This document shows positions 1 through 10,280 of a stretch of DNA of 64,000 bases, in pieces. Source of the stretch: Taudactylus pleione (taxonomy: Eukaryota > Chordata > Amphibia > Anura > Myobatrachidae); contig JAUIMM010000211.1 of the NCBI GenBank assembly GCA_031769625.1, positions 9,691,001 to 9,755,000 of the forward strand. Reading direction: 5' to 3'. The translations under genes and the position numbers were made by a program. Position 1 is the stretch's first letter. Each line of letters starts with the position of its first letter. The notes beneath the pieces were generated by a model that had not been told where the DNA came from, made no database searches, and saw nothing but the letters and a program-made list of their open reading frames with translations.

Positions 1-533
1 ACCTGATGACCGGGCAGCAGTGCACTGTGGGAGACCAGCTGACCGGAGAGGAGCCATCACCGGAGGCCCGATCACCGGTCCCTGGAGTCAGGTAAGTAAA
101 AAAAAAATGTTTCTTTTTTTTTTTTTCTTTTTTTTACAGCAATCAGCTTGCGGTCTATTTAGACCACATAGCTGATTACTGGTACCGGCTCCCGCCTCTG
201 CTCTCCCCGTTAGAGCAGAGTGGGAGCCCAGTAACCGGGGGAGACCCTGGATAACGCCACCTCCAGGTGGCGTTATTATCACAAGGCTTCCCCCGGTATT
301 TTTTTACAATTTATTTTTAGTAACTGTGGTCGGATCACATTTCCCATTACAATTATGGGAAATGCGATCTGCTTTACTAAAAATAAGTGATACTAGAGGT
401 TGGAGTAGAATTTTACTAATTCTACTCCAATTGCCCTATAGTAACTACAGTTGAAACTAAAATAATGTGAAAAGGGTGTGAAAACACCCTTTTTCACTTT
501 ATTTTAGTAAAAATAATGTTAATAAATAGAGCC
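1..533. other. Hairpin-rich non-coding stretch
   Basis: No coding region is recognisable. There are three clear inverted repeats: 311-387 (arms TTATTTTTAGTAA and its complement), 400-430 (TTGGAGTAGAA type arms) and about 453-509 (TGAAAAGGGTG type arms). This is probably the end of an older DNA transposon that starts outside the window. A T-rich tract lies near 109-136. Confidence 0.4.
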
Positions 534-1390
534 CATAGACACAGATATTGGGCCTGATTCAGACCCACTCGTGAGCGGCTGTCCGCTCGCAAGTGGGTCG
601 ATGGTCTGCACTGAGCATGCGCACGACGGAGGGAGCTCCGTCGTGCGCATGCGCCAGACACGACGAGCGAAGGACTTTCCTTCGCTCGTTGTGTCCGATC
701 AAAGGGGGCGTGCTGTCAATGTTGATTGACAGCACGCCCCCTTTGGTGGGCGTGCTGGGGGCGTGCCTCCCTGACGGGGGCGTTCCCACGGGAACGCCTC
801 CCGTCAGAAGCCGGCCCACTGACATCACTAGTAATGTCAGTGGGAGTGATTTTGGCTCTGATAGAGCCAAAATCACTCCGGAGCTTGCGGTTGAATACCT
901 CAACCGTAGGCTCCGGCTCGCAATTTCGATGGTCGCGATGGTCACGACCATCGCGGCCATCAAAATGCACGCTCGTATAGCCTGTGGGTGGTGACCCACA
1001 GCTATACGAGCGTCCAGGAGGACGCTCCATGAAAATGGAGCCCGGCCCTCATGCAGAGCGTGCGCTCTGCTCAGAGCGTACGGCTCTGAATGAGGGCCAT
1101 AAATGTTAGTGTGAGCTTCTGCTCATATATCTGGATATAGATTACAATGGTGAAAAAACCTGATTAAATGATCCCGTGATTAATCACGGCATAGATAAAT
1201 AATCAGCCAATAATTAATTATGCTAAATTTTTAAACATCAATCAGGTAATGCAAATAATGAAATGATTGGCCACTATTTATCTATGCTGTGATTAATCAC
1301 GGGATCATTTAATCAGGTTTTTTCACCATTGTAATCTATATCCAGATATATGAGCAGAAGCTCACACTAACATTTATATCTGTGTCTATA
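534..1390. mobile_element. Long inverted-repeat element, split by a younger MITE
   Basis: The sequence 1099-1200 is repeated almost perfectly in inverted orientation at about 1275-1375. The match continues into the outer flanks, with ATAGACACAGATAT at 534-547 and its complement at 1376-1389. The left arm is therefore interrupted by the hairpin-tiled element at 550-1098. Without it this is a fold-back element of about 310 bp with arms of about 115 bp and a short AT-rich loop. No ORF is present. The transposon superfamily is not determined. Confidence 0.75.
550..1098 (+). mobile_element. Hairpin-tiled MITE, copy 1 (family A)
   Basis: The element starts GGGCCTGATTCAGAC and ends CTGAATGAGGGCC. 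It is built from about eleven consecutive short hairpins, for example 562-600, 616-655, 663-690, 703-745, 770-805, 818-880 (two adjacent), 890-915, 928-960 and 968-1015. Related copies lie at 8527, 17817, 51435, 61970 and 63629. The host inverted repeat shows the empty site was ATA, so the target duplication is 3 bp (ATT on the left, ATA on the right). The apparent reading frames on both strands are by-products of its palindromes and are not genes. Confidence 0.85.
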
Positions 1391-1672
1391 TCTGTGATTA
1401 TTTTGTAATATTTCACTTTGCTTCATTCACATCTGTGATATTATTTTTAAATGATATGTTTTGTCTGATTCATGTTTTTGATAGCATACCACCCTTAGCA
1501 GTCTTTGAACTATTAGGATGTATGAATAATAGTTTTAGATCCAATAATGTTATTTTAATACATACTTAATAAAAGTTAATTTTTAGCATTATCGTTTGAT
1601 ATATAATCTATAATAGAGTGCCTCCAAAAAAAGAGTTTTCTTTTTTTCTTCTTTTTCTTTTGACAGTCTATG
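1391..1672. other. AT-rich unannotated spacer
   Basis: AT-rich sequence with a pyrimidine tract near 1630-1660. No coding region, RNA gene or repeat boundary could be supported. Confidence 0.4.
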
Positions 1673-1976
1673 AGGGGTATTCAATACGAAACGTAAACTT
1701 CGCTGTCGAAGTTTACGTTTCATATCGGAGCTTTTACCTGCGTTAAAGTCATTCCCAGGGGTGCAGGCTATTTTTTTTTAAGCCTGCACCCCTAAACCCC
1801 AATTCTGCACTTTTTTTCGACACCTATTCAATGGTGAAAAGTTATCCCCGTTTTTTATCAAAGACTTTTCGAACCTGCGAAAAGTCTTTGAAATTGAATA
1901 CGGTGTAAAACTAATGACGTCATAGGTGCGATATTAACGCAAAAACTGAGTTTTCGCTCCCATATTGAATACCCCT
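1673..1976 (+). mobile_element. MITE with AGGGGTATTCAATA termini (family F), copy 1
   Basis: Terminal inverted repeats are AGGGGTATTCAATA on the left and TATTGAATACCCCT on the right. Internal hairpins include one around CGTAAACTTCG and one around AGGGGTGCAGGCT. The larger element at 31377-32191 contains the same internal segments in opposite orientation. It is non-coding. The target duplication is not clear. Confidence 0.7.
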
Positions 1977-2521
1977 GTATGTATCAGTTAGAACATGTTA
2001 CATGACTGAAGTCAGGTACTTAATGCATCATGTACAGGCTGAATATTACTTCAGCCCACAAGATGGCTGCTACCACTGTATATAGTTGACTTTAAGCTTT
2101 CTATACTTAGCACAGTTTGAACGTCTTTCAGAAGGGGGCACATTCACGCTACGCTACTTAACAATTTGCAAATGGGACAACTGGCCAGGTAATTACCTTA
2201 ATATATCTGTCTCTCTGGGATCCATTCATCATGTTAATTATCGGGGGCTGGGAGGCTTACAATAATTAAGTATCCTACTTGCTGCAAATAGCAGTGGTGT
2301 ATACATATTCACCGGAGCAATTCAACATTGCTCCAATGCGCAGACAACTGATCCGAAAAACATCTGTCTCCGCGATCCGCTTTCGGGGCAGTGAAAATCA
2401 GGGTTGACGAGTCTGACTCAGCAGTGCTAGTGCGCTTAGATGAACTGGGCTTCACACAGGCGTACAAAGCCCCGGTGTCCAGCGGAAGAAACTGGACAGG
2501 TGCGGAGGGATCTGGAAGGAT
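1977..2521. other. No feature recognised
   Basis: Mixed-composition sequence with no convincing ORF, repeat or RNA gene. Its last 8 bases (2514-2521, GGAAGGAT) are the left target duplication of the hAT element that follows. Confidence 0.4.
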
Positions 2522-2926
2522 CATACTTGCCGACAATCAGCTCCAGCCTTCCGGGAGGGAGCTGATTGTCGGCTAATAGCAGGGGCGGGGGCGGCCATTG
2601 GGGGCGGAGCAGGGGTGGGGCGGTCATTTTGTGTCATACTAGGGGCGGAGCCGAGGCGGGGCCGCACGATCGCGTCATCGTGACTCCGCCCCTCTACACA
2701 ATGCCGTGATTTTCGGCATTGTGAAGCAGGGGGCGGGGCCACGATGACGCGATTCTGTGCGAATCGCGTCACCGGGCCCCCCGCTGCGGGGATTTCTGTG
2801 TTTTTCAGGGGGGGAGGTGGGAACGGTCGGACACTTCCGGGAGGCTTGCCTGCCTTTCCGGGGGGCCGGGAGCGGCACCCGAAAATCGGGAGGCTCCCGG
2901 CCAAATCGGGAGGGTAGGCAAGCCTG
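2522..2926 (-). mobile_element. Non-autonomous hAT element with 8-bp target duplication
   Basis: Termini are CATACTTGCC and GGCAAGCCTG, an imperfect inverted pair. Perfect 8-bp target duplications GGAAGGAT flank it at 2514-2521 and 2927-2934, as expected for hAT transposition. The 405-bp interior is GC-rich and non-coding, with a hairpin at about 2534-2574. The same family occurs in opposite orientation at 16851-17154. Confidence 0.9.
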
Positions 2927-3474
2927 GGAAGGATCCCTCTTCACAACCCAGGACTCCTTCCAATAGGGAAGGTGCAGGGGGTGCAGCAGCAAATGCCATT
3001 TGAATGCTCCCATTATATTTTCGGAGCTTGATGAATTTAGGTCCCCATACTGGTGTATGGAGACTGCCTAACAGATTGGGGTTTAAAGGGAAGCAGGAGA
3101 TATCTGTGATATTTCCTGCATTAACTTTATAGTGATCAGCCCCCGATCCTTAATTTCTACAAAAGTAGGTGAATATGTTAATCTGGAGAAATCTGGGTTC
3201 CAATTTGCATTCATGGACACAGAATTCATAAAGTATGCAAATTATAGATGACTGATGCTTAGTGGACCTATTGTACAATAATCAAAAATCTTCCTGAATG
3301 AAGCATCCTAATGTTATGGTGTGGTGTCTCATTGTTTTGATGGTGTTGTGGGTGTGGTGCGTACAACTCACAGGTACCTGGATGTTGGGCATGTCCTGTC
3401 TGATAGTGACTTCTCGTTGTACCCTGCCTTAGAAGAGAAGCAAGGATCTTCTCCAAGGCAGGCACAGAGGACTT
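2927..3474. other. No gene; degenerate repeat segment
   Basis: No coding region is supported. The part at about 2930-3060 resembles 5140-5280, with shared phrases around TCTTC-CAA-CC and AGGTGCA, so both are probably diverged copies of an unclassified interspersed repeat. The remainder looks unique. Confidence 0.35.
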
Positions 3475-3796
3475 AAGCTGGCCACACACTAGACCAACTT
3501 ACATCCAACCATCCAACTAGTTGACTGGTTGGAATGAAAATCTGGTAAGGGATGAAAGAAAATAACAATCAGCAATTTGCTCCCAAACGCCAGAAAATGG
3601 ACTAAAAACTGTTGTCTGAACAAATTGTTTAGATCAAACATTTGAAAAACTTGTCTGACGACCATTTTCATCTGTTTTCTGGCATTTAGGAGCAAATTGT
3701 TGATCATCAGTTACTCCCATACGTTACCAGATTTTCATTCCAACCAATCAACTAGTTGCTGGTTGGATGAAAGTTGGTCTAGTGTGTGGCCAGCTT
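3475..3796. mobile_element. Harbinger-like MITE, first of a tandem pair
   Basis: Inverted ends AGCTGGCCACACACTAGACC and complement, with symmetrical interior (GGTTGGAATGAAAATCTGGTAA and relatives). It is flanked by TTA-like trinucleotides on both sides, the target preference of PIF/Harbinger transposons. Non-coding. Confidence 0.7.
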
Positions 3797-3797
3797 T

Positions 3798-4119
3798 AGG
3801 CTGGGTACACACCTAAAGATAATCTGTCCTACCGTCCAACTAGTGGATTGGTTGGAATGAAAATCTGGTAAAGTATGAAAGCAAATGACAATCAGCAATT
3901 TGCTCCCAAACGCCGGAAAATGGACAAAAACTATTGTTTGAACAAATTGTTTAGATCAAACATTTAACAAACTTGTCTGACGTCCATTTTCATCTGTTTT
4001 CTGGCATTTAGGAGCAAATTGCTGATCATCCGTTACTCCCATACGTTACCAGATTTTCATTCCAACCAATCAACTAGTTGGATGGTTGGACAGAAAATCT
4101 TTACGTGTGTACCCAGCTT
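3798..4119. mobile_element. Harbinger-like MITE, second of a tandem pair
   Basis: A close relative of 3475-3796 in direct orientation, sharing for example AATCAGCAATTTGCTCCC and GGAGCAAATTGCTGATCAT. Its ends are GGCTGGGTACACACC and complement. The two copies sit head to tail, separated only by the shared TTA-like site. A similar terminal sequence occurs at 25139. Confidence 0.7.
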
Positions 4120-4127
4120 AAAACACA

Positions 4128-4453
4128 GGGCCTAAATCAGAGTTGGGAATAGAGAGAGAGATAGCACTTAACTGTGTACCTGGGCAAACCATGTTGCTAT
4201 GCAAGGGGTGTACATACATAAATTTTTTTGCATGTAGTGTGAATACTGGCTGCTTTTGCATGTAGCCCCCCACAAATACTGCACAGCTTTATTATTACAG
4301 TGCACATTAGATGTCAGTTTGGACACGTCCCTCCCAAATCTAAATCTCTCTGCACATTTTAAATCTGCCCCACCTGCAGTGCAGCATGGTTTCACCAAGA
4401 TGATCAGTTGACAGAGAGAGATCTCTCTCTATTCCCAAGTCTGAATCAGTCCC
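4128..4453. mobile_element. MITE with GGGCCTAAATCAG termini and 3-bp duplication
   Basis: Long inverted ends: GGGCCTAAATCAGAGTTGGG on the left and the complement of GGGACTGATTCAGACTTGGG on the right, each continuing into a GAGAGAGA tract. Flanking trinucleotides are ACA at 4125-4127 and ACA at 4454-4456. The terminal motif links it to families A, B and C in this window. Confidence 0.75.
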
Positions 4454-4704
4454 ACAATCTTGATACAAAAGAACATTGAATGGAATCTCAAACAAAATAC
4501 TGTATGCATTTACCTTTTCATCAAAGCTTTGGCTCAACAAGGCAATGCTTTTTCAAAGATATTGAGGAAACATGTCTCAAAGACATTTACAACATATGTT
4601 TCAAGAATGCTTGCAATAATTCAATGCACTCAAATATTAAATAATCTACATCAAATTGGAGTATATTATTACTTAATATTATTACTAAATTTTTTGCCTA
4701 AAGT
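4454..4704. other. No feature recognised
   Basis: AT-rich sequence without a supported gene or repeat. It ends with the target duplication (4697-4704, CCTAAAGT) of the next hAT element. Confidence 0.4.
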
Positions 4705-4956
4705 CAGGGGCGTATCTATAATGGGTGCGAGGTGTGTGGGGCACACAGGCCCCTGGGTCCAAGGGGGCCCAGCACCACACACACTGCACCCATAAGGTTA
4801 CTTACCTCTCCGGAGTCCCACGTCGGCGCGGGGGTCTGGCGCTGGAAAAACGACTGGAAAATGGCAGCCGCGGCCATTATCCCGTCGTTTGCGCATGCGC
4901 AGTACAGGGAAAATGGAGACTGCACACGGGCTCCCTCCTCTCTAGAAACGCCCCTG
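4705..4956. mobile_element. Short hAT MITE (CAGGGGCGTA type)
   Basis: Ends are CAGGGGCGTATCTATA and the complement of CAGGGGCGTTTCTAGA. Flanking octamers CCTAAAGT (4697-4704) and CCTAGAGT (4957-4964) differ at one base, so this is an aged 8-bp hAT duplication. Length 252 bp, non-coding. A related copy is at 48225-48487. Confidence 0.88.
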
Positions 4957-5968
4957 CCTAGAGTGCACATTATCTCTGATTATAACTTACTGGTATATAT
5001 ATTTAGTAGTGAATACCAAACCCCACAAGCCCTACCACACTACTATTACTGTTAATCACTAGCAGCAATAGTGCACACTGCTGTTTTTGAGCAAACAGTT
5101 TTACTGTGAATGCGTGAGGTGAGTTACGCATGTGTACAATTGAAGGGGGTGCAAGGCCGAAGGGGGAGGAGCAGATCACTCTTCGCAAACCCGGACCTCT
5201 TTCCCATAGGAAGAAGTGCACCTCCTGGAAGTAATGCCACCCAAACTTTTCATTTTGGAGTTGATAAATATCAGGTGGCCACATCGGGCCATTAATGTTG
5301 AATGGGCCTCTTACTTAAAAAAAAAAAAACATGCGGAAACAGGTGTTTCTGCATGTATAATGGGCCCTTTCAGCTTAATGAATAGGCCCTAAGTGACCTA
5401 CTTATTTACTTTCCTGTAATGTGTATCGTTTTTGTTTATGACTGTATTTGTACCTTTGTATATACTGTCTAGGTGGGACTAAGATAAAGACACAAAAGAA
5501 GTATTTATTGGCAGCGATATATAGCCAAAAGGTGAAGAGCAGAATAGCGTGAAACTAAAAATATATGATGTTTTCACATGGGGAATTTAGAGCATAACAC
5601 ATTTGGGGCATAGCTGCACATACAAATAGCAAAGGAGAAGATCAACAATTTACTACGTTTTGGTAGATGTTATTTTATGTTTACTCTAATCCCTGAAAGA
5701 GCTTTTTGAATTTGGAAAATAAGCTGCTCCCTGCTGGTTTTATCAGCCAGTTTTGACAATATGGTAATTGATTTTCGATCAAAAGGCGACTTTATAGGCT
5801 GCATACATACATATTTTATGTTTTCTGAAGACAACAAATTCTACAGTGTATTAAAATAAACTGCAATCAATGGCCTATTTAGGCTTGGATTATCAACATA
5901 TGAATATCTGACTGAAGTACTAATCCTTATCGTATTTTATTTTATTACATTATAGTATATCAAAAATG
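4957..5968. other. Unannotated spacer with small inverted repeat
   Basis: No gene is supported. A short inverted repeat of GGGCC-ATTAATG type lies at about 5285-5391 around a poly-A run. The remainder is AT-rich and looks unique. 5140-5280 resembles 2930-3060. Confidence 0.35.
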
Positions 5969-6265
5969 TAGAGATGCACGAGTCGGAATCACTATGGGGT
6001 ACTGACTTGAGCCAAGTCCTGGTTCGAATATTCCCGCTGTTCGGAACTCGGATTTAAAAATCGAACTTGGGTTTTGGATTGTGTGTACACAGGTCAAAAT
6101 TACTTCATTTTAGCAGGTTGTTTTTTTTTTTAAACAGATCCAAAGCCAAAACAAAAACATGTGAGGGTGGTTTTGTAAAACCAAAACACGAAGATGAATC
6201 CGATTCCAAAACCAAAACACGGTTTGTAATTTTTATGGAATTGTTGTATGAAGCCATGTGTTTTT
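5969..6265 (+). mobile_element. Truncated BED-type hAT end
   Basis: The sequence starts TAGAGATGCACGAGTCGG, close to the TAGAGATGAGCGGG terminus of the hAT at 19888 and 57499. A subterminal region rich in AAAACCAAAACACG-like words follows, as in the ends of those elements. No right terminus or matching octamer was found, so it is called a fragment and its right limit is approximate. Confidence 0.55.
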
Positions 6266-6339
6266 TTGTATGAATGACATTCCACCATTTTTCAGATTCA
6301 CGGTCCTTGGAACATGTACTGTACTTATGGTAGACGAAA

Positions 6340-6960
6340 GCTGAATAGGCTTAAGGATAGATAAGAATGCTGGGTTTTTTGCTGATTGGATGTTTGATGA
6401 CAGCCTTGTTGCTGGGCAATTAGTTTGTTCTGTCTAGTCAGCTGGTTGTTGGAGCCAGATGAATGGTATAAATTGTCTCGTTTGCATAAAGTCAGCCTCT
6501 TTTTGCTGGATCTTTGCAACCCACTGTCCCACCTGTTACTGTTTGTTGTGTCACACTAACCTTTTCTTTCCCAATTTAGGAGAGGCGCAGCATGGCGGGA
6601 GTACGCTGCAGATCAGTGGTTTTATGTGGCGCAAGATAACTTTGCGGGGGCACTTGGCGATCCTTCTCTGTACAGGGGGACCCGGGTGCTTTTGTACGGA
6701 AGCGCCTCGGATTGGCCCAGGAGGGAAGCGAGACCCTGGCAGCATTAGTGCATCTAGAGGGAGGACGTTTTAGTCATTCCTCAAGTATTGAGTGAGGTGA
6801 AAGCTAGAACTGAGTCTGCAGCGTCTCTTTGCCACCCTGGTTAGGTTAATTAATTAATTTGATTATAAATAAAAAGCTGTAACCTTTTTAGCCAAGCTCT
6901 GGTTGTCTGGGTCGTTATTTATTATTTTAAGTTAAGTAAGCTAGTCAAGGTTGTTAAGGG
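6340..6960 (+). mobile_element. Possible LTR- or DIRS-like terminal region
   Basis: The segment has promoter-like and polyadenylation-like signals in the order expected of a terminal repeat: GTATAAAT at about 6468 and AATAAAAAGCTG at about 6868, followed by GTTGTCTGGGT. No second copy, coding region or target duplication was found in this window, so the family is uncertain and it could simply be unique DNA. Confidence 0.3.
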
Positions 6961-7057
6961 TTAGAAGCAATAAACCAATGTATATCTTATATGGCAAACA
7001 TAAGTATTGTATGTAACGTAAGTACATTGCATTGGTCAATATAATGACAAGGTTAAA

Positions 7058-7492
7058 GGTATGTGTGAGGGGACATTGTGATCTGTGAGGGGGGGCTGCT
7101 GTGTGAGGGGCCAGGGTGATCTGTGAGGGGGAGCTGCTGTGTGAGGGGACAGTGTGATCTGTGAGGGGGGCTGCTGTGTGAGGGGACAGTGTGATCTGTG
7201 AGGGGGAGCTGCTGTGTGAGGGGACAGTGTGATCTGTGGGGGGGCTGCTGTGTGAGGGGACAGTGTGATGTGGGGGGGGCTGCTGTGTGAGGGGACAGTG
7301 TGATATGTGTTGGGGGGCTGCTGTGTGAGGGGACAGTGTGATGTGTGGGGGGGCTGCTGTGTGAGGGGACAGTGTGATGTGTGGGGGGGGCTGCTGTGTG
7401 AGGGGACAGTGTGATCTGCGGGAGGGGGCTGCTGTGTGAGGGGCCAGTGTGATCTGTGAGGGGGAGCTGCTGTGTGAGGGGACAGTATAGGA
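7058..7492. repeat. G-rich minisatellite, about 36-bp unit
   Basis: About twelve tandem units of the form GGGGCTGCTGTGTGAGGGG followed by ACAGTGTGATCTGTGAG, with variants in the G-run. Long open frames on the minus strand (SPHTAAPP-like repeats) come purely from this array. Confidence 0.9.
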
Positions 7493-7612
7493 GAGCCATA
7501 AGCAGAATGTATAGGAGGGACATAAGGCGCATGTATATGAGGGGAATAGGCAGTATGTATAGGAGGGGCATGAGGAGCATGTATAGGAAGGGGATAAGCA
7601 GCATGTATAGGA
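7493..7612. repeat. Short tandem array, about 24-bp unit
   Basis: Five imperfect units of type ATAGGAGGGGCATGAGGAGC directly follow the G-rich minisatellite. No coding meaning is supported. Confidence 0.75.
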
Positions 7613-7867
7613 CCCTTTCTGTCACGTGGGAAGTGACAGCTGTTGGATTTGACCTTCTGGTCATGCAGGCAGTACTGAGCAAGGGGAGTCCAGAATGCAG
7701 GGCAGGAGCCAACCAGCAGCGCCATGGCAGTCCTTCAACACAGATGGAATAGGAGGAAGCCTCTGGTGTGTGCTCTTCCGTCTGTAGCCCTCCTTCCCCT
7801 CTGCTTCATAGGGTCCATCCAGCTGCCACCACTACAGTAGCAGCACAGCAAATGTAAGTGCTAAGTG

Positions 7868-8526
7868 CAGGTGTGTGATGCCTGTCCTGTCTATGTTCCA
7901 TACTTAGTGTCTGCTTGTCCTGTCTGTGTCCTATCTCCTGCATCTGCCTGTCCTGTCTGTGTTCCATATCCTATGTAAGCCTGTCCTGTCTCCTCAGTGT
8001 TGTCACAAGGGGGGTGCGGGCCACACCTAGGTGTCACCTGACGAGGTGTGACACCAAGGTGCAGGCTCCCTCTCAGTGACAGGAGCCGAGTGCTGCATTC
8101 AGTTCCTGCCACAGTGAGGGAGCCGGCACTACCCACACCTCCAGCACACCTCTCCACTCCATTGATAACCACGGGCCAGGGAGGTTCGGCCCACGAGGCC
8201 ATGCCCCCTTCCCCAAGACCACATTCTAACCCCAAGCCCATGCCCCTTTTCGTCAGCTGCATGCATGGCATCCCTCTCGGCACCGAGCGTCACCACAGGG
8301 AGGGACACCACTGCCTATCCTGTCCATGTTCCATATCCTATGTATCTGCCTGTCCTGACTGTGTTCCATATCCTGTGTCTGTCCTTACTGTGTTCCATAT
8401 CCTGTGTCTGCCTGTCCTGTCCGTGTTCCATATCCAGTACCTGTCTGTCCTGTCGGTTTCCATATCCTTAGTGTCTGCCTGCCCTGTCTGTGTTCCATAT
8501 CCTTAGTGTCTGCCTGTCCTGTCTGT
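7868..8526. repeat. Pyrimidine-rich tandem array, interrupted
   Basis: Repeats of the form CTGCCTGTCCTGTCTGTG then TTCCATATCCT occur at about 7868-7994 and again at 8314-8526. The middle (7995-8313) is a different sequence that looks like an insertion. The array ends where a hairpin-tiled element begins. Confidence 0.8.
7995..8313. mobile_element. Candidate hAT MITE inside the tandem array
   Basis: Ends CAGTGTTGTC and GACACCACTG form an imperfect inverted pair of the CAGTGGTGTC kind seen in hAT elements. The segment splits an otherwise continuous tandem array. The flanking octamers match only partly, and the array makes them ambiguous, so the boundaries are tentative. Confidence 0.5.
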
Positions 8527-9076
8527 GGGCCTGATTCAGAGCTGAACGCTCTGACCAGAGCGCTCACTCTGAATCAGGGCCCTCCTACCTTTTTTTGGAG
8601 CGTCCTCATGGACGCTCGCATAGCTGTGGGTTACCACCTACAGCTATAGCGTGCGTCCATGATGATGGTCGCGATGGTCTTGACCATCGTGACCATCGGG
8701 TTTGCGACGGAGACCCTGCGGTAGGGTCTCACTGCCACAAGCCCTGGAGTGATTTTGGCTCTATCAGAGCCAAAATCACTCCCACTGACATCACTAGTGA
8801 TGTCAGTGGGGCCGGCTTCTGACGGTAGGCGTTCCCATGGGAACGCTTCCGTCTGGCAGGCACCCCCCTGGCACGCCCACCAAAGGGGGCGTGCTGTCAA
8901 TCAACATCGACAGCATGCCCCCTTTGGTGCGAGACCCGGAGCGACAGCTTGGCTGTCGCAGTCCGGGTCTCACGCATGCGCACGACGGAAGCTCCCTCCG
9001 TCGTGCGCATGCGCAGTGGGGCAACATCAACCCGTTTGCGAGCGTCCTTTGCTCGCGAACGGGTCTGAATGACCCC
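8527..9076 (-). mobile_element. Hairpin-tiled MITE, copy 2 (family A)
   Basis: It runs from GGGCCTGATTCAGAGC to GGTCTGAATGACCCC, in the opposite orientation to copy 1. The same tiling is present: the GTGATTTTGGCTC hairpin, the CTGACATCACTAGTGATGTC palindrome, the GGGGGCGTGCTGTCAAT hairpin and the GCGCATGCGCAC hairpin. Left and right flanks share CTGT. Non-coding. Confidence 0.85.
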
Positions 9077-9315
9077 CTGTGTTCCATACATTGTTTGTAC
9101 TAACTACATTCCACGAGTCCCTGGCTCATGCAACTGGTACTGTACTTGGAGGTCCCTTTGAGGGCACAAAAAAATGTGTTCTGTGGTGGGTTGTAAGTTT
9201 TTCAGCAGACCCCTAACATTACATTCCCCTTGTGGGCCCTTCATGTCCCAGGCTGACACTGTTCACAGGTGCGTGTAAAAGAAGTGGTTTAATCTAGGCT
9301 AGAAAATAATAAAAA
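9077..9315. other. No feature recognised
   Basis: Ordinary-looking sequence without a supported feature. Confidence 0.35.
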
Positions 9316-9575
9316 ATGTTCCCTCCAGTACACTGCAAAAAAAACAGCAAAAGGACTCGAACACTACACGGTAATAGCAATGTAGAAATCTTTGTTGCAT
9401 ATATTTGAAAATACATGTCTAAGCACTGGGCGCGTCAAGGCTTCTCTGTACTGGCGTCCCTAATGCTACATGTATTTGCAAATATAGGCAACAAAGATCT
9501 CTGAATTTCTACTATCATGTAGTATTCAAGTCTTTTTGCTGTTTTTTTTTTTGCAGTGTGTTGGAGGGAACATTT
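9316..9575. mobile_element. Fold-back MITE, about 260 bp
   Basis: Long imperfect inverted arms: ATGTTCCCTCCAGTACACTG at the left and the complement of ATGTTCCCTCCAACACACTG at the right. The symmetry continues inward through AGCAAAAGGACT and ATACATGT. Non-coding. The target duplication is not resolved because the flanks are A- and T-runs. Confidence 0.7.
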
Positions 9576-9949
9576 TTTTTTCTTAAATACAAACCATCAC
9601 CTACTGCTATAATCCATGAATATCACTCCCATTTTGCAATAGCCCTGCAAGCAGCCACATTATGTTAATAGCCCCATTACATAACCTACAACTACATTAC
9701 ATCAATACACTCCTAACATATAATAACCCACCTCCCACATTATTACATTCAATCCAACCGCTCACTTGCTAGACTGCTCTGTAGATGATTCCCGGCAGAG
9801 GCAGACCCCTCTATCTGCTTATTCCATTGACTATGCATAGGTAGGTAACAAGTATCAAGCAGCTTCCCCGCCACAGAGGGAGATAGGGTGGGGGGATGGG
9901 GGGAGGGGTGGAATGATAAAGAACATTTATAACTAGTTTGATAAATACT
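9576..9949. other. No feature recognised
   Basis: AT-rich to neutral sequence. No gene, RNA or repeat boundary is supported. Confidence 0.35.
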
Positions 9950-10124
9950 GGTCTATTTACTAAGCAGTGTTAGGAGACAGAGTGAAAAGTGAAAAGGTAC
10001 CAGCCAATCAGCTCCCAACTGTCACCTCACAGGATGTGTTTGAAAAATGACAGTTGGGAGCTGATTGGCTGGCACCTTATCACTTTTCACTCTGTCTCCT
10101 AACACTGCTTAGTAAATAGACCCC
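9950..10124. mobile_element. Harbinger-like MITE (GTCTATTTACTAAGC family), copy 1
   Basis: Nearly perfect palindrome: GTCTATTTACTAAGCAGTG at the left and complement at the right, with internal CAGCCAATCAGCTCCCAACTG arms. Close copies are at 26615, 30493 and 42492, and more diverged ones at 27524, 28303, 30378 and 56275. The copy at 30493 shows a TTA target duplication. Confidence 0.8.
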
Positions 10125-10280
10125 ATAATCTCCTAAACCTTAATTAAAACATATACACATAACAAGTGTGTTTCTGAGAATGGATCCATAAAACACAGAT
10201 ACTTGAAGTTCATTTTATTAAAAGTAGAATTAAGGATAATTAGTATTTAATAAGTTGCAAAAATGTTGTTTTGTGTCTTT

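Noticed and set aside
559..1030. Open frames on both strands in the hairpin-tiled elements (e.g. HAHQRGRAVNQHRQHAP and its mirror, also near 8800, 18100, 51600 and 63700)
   Set aside because: Palindromic sequence gives mirror-image open frames on both strands. They recur only because the element is repeated, and copies are interrupted differently.
7036..7725. Pro/His/Ser-rich minus-strand frame (SPHTAAPP)
   Set aside because: Derived from the G-rich minisatellite, with overlapping open frames in two phases.
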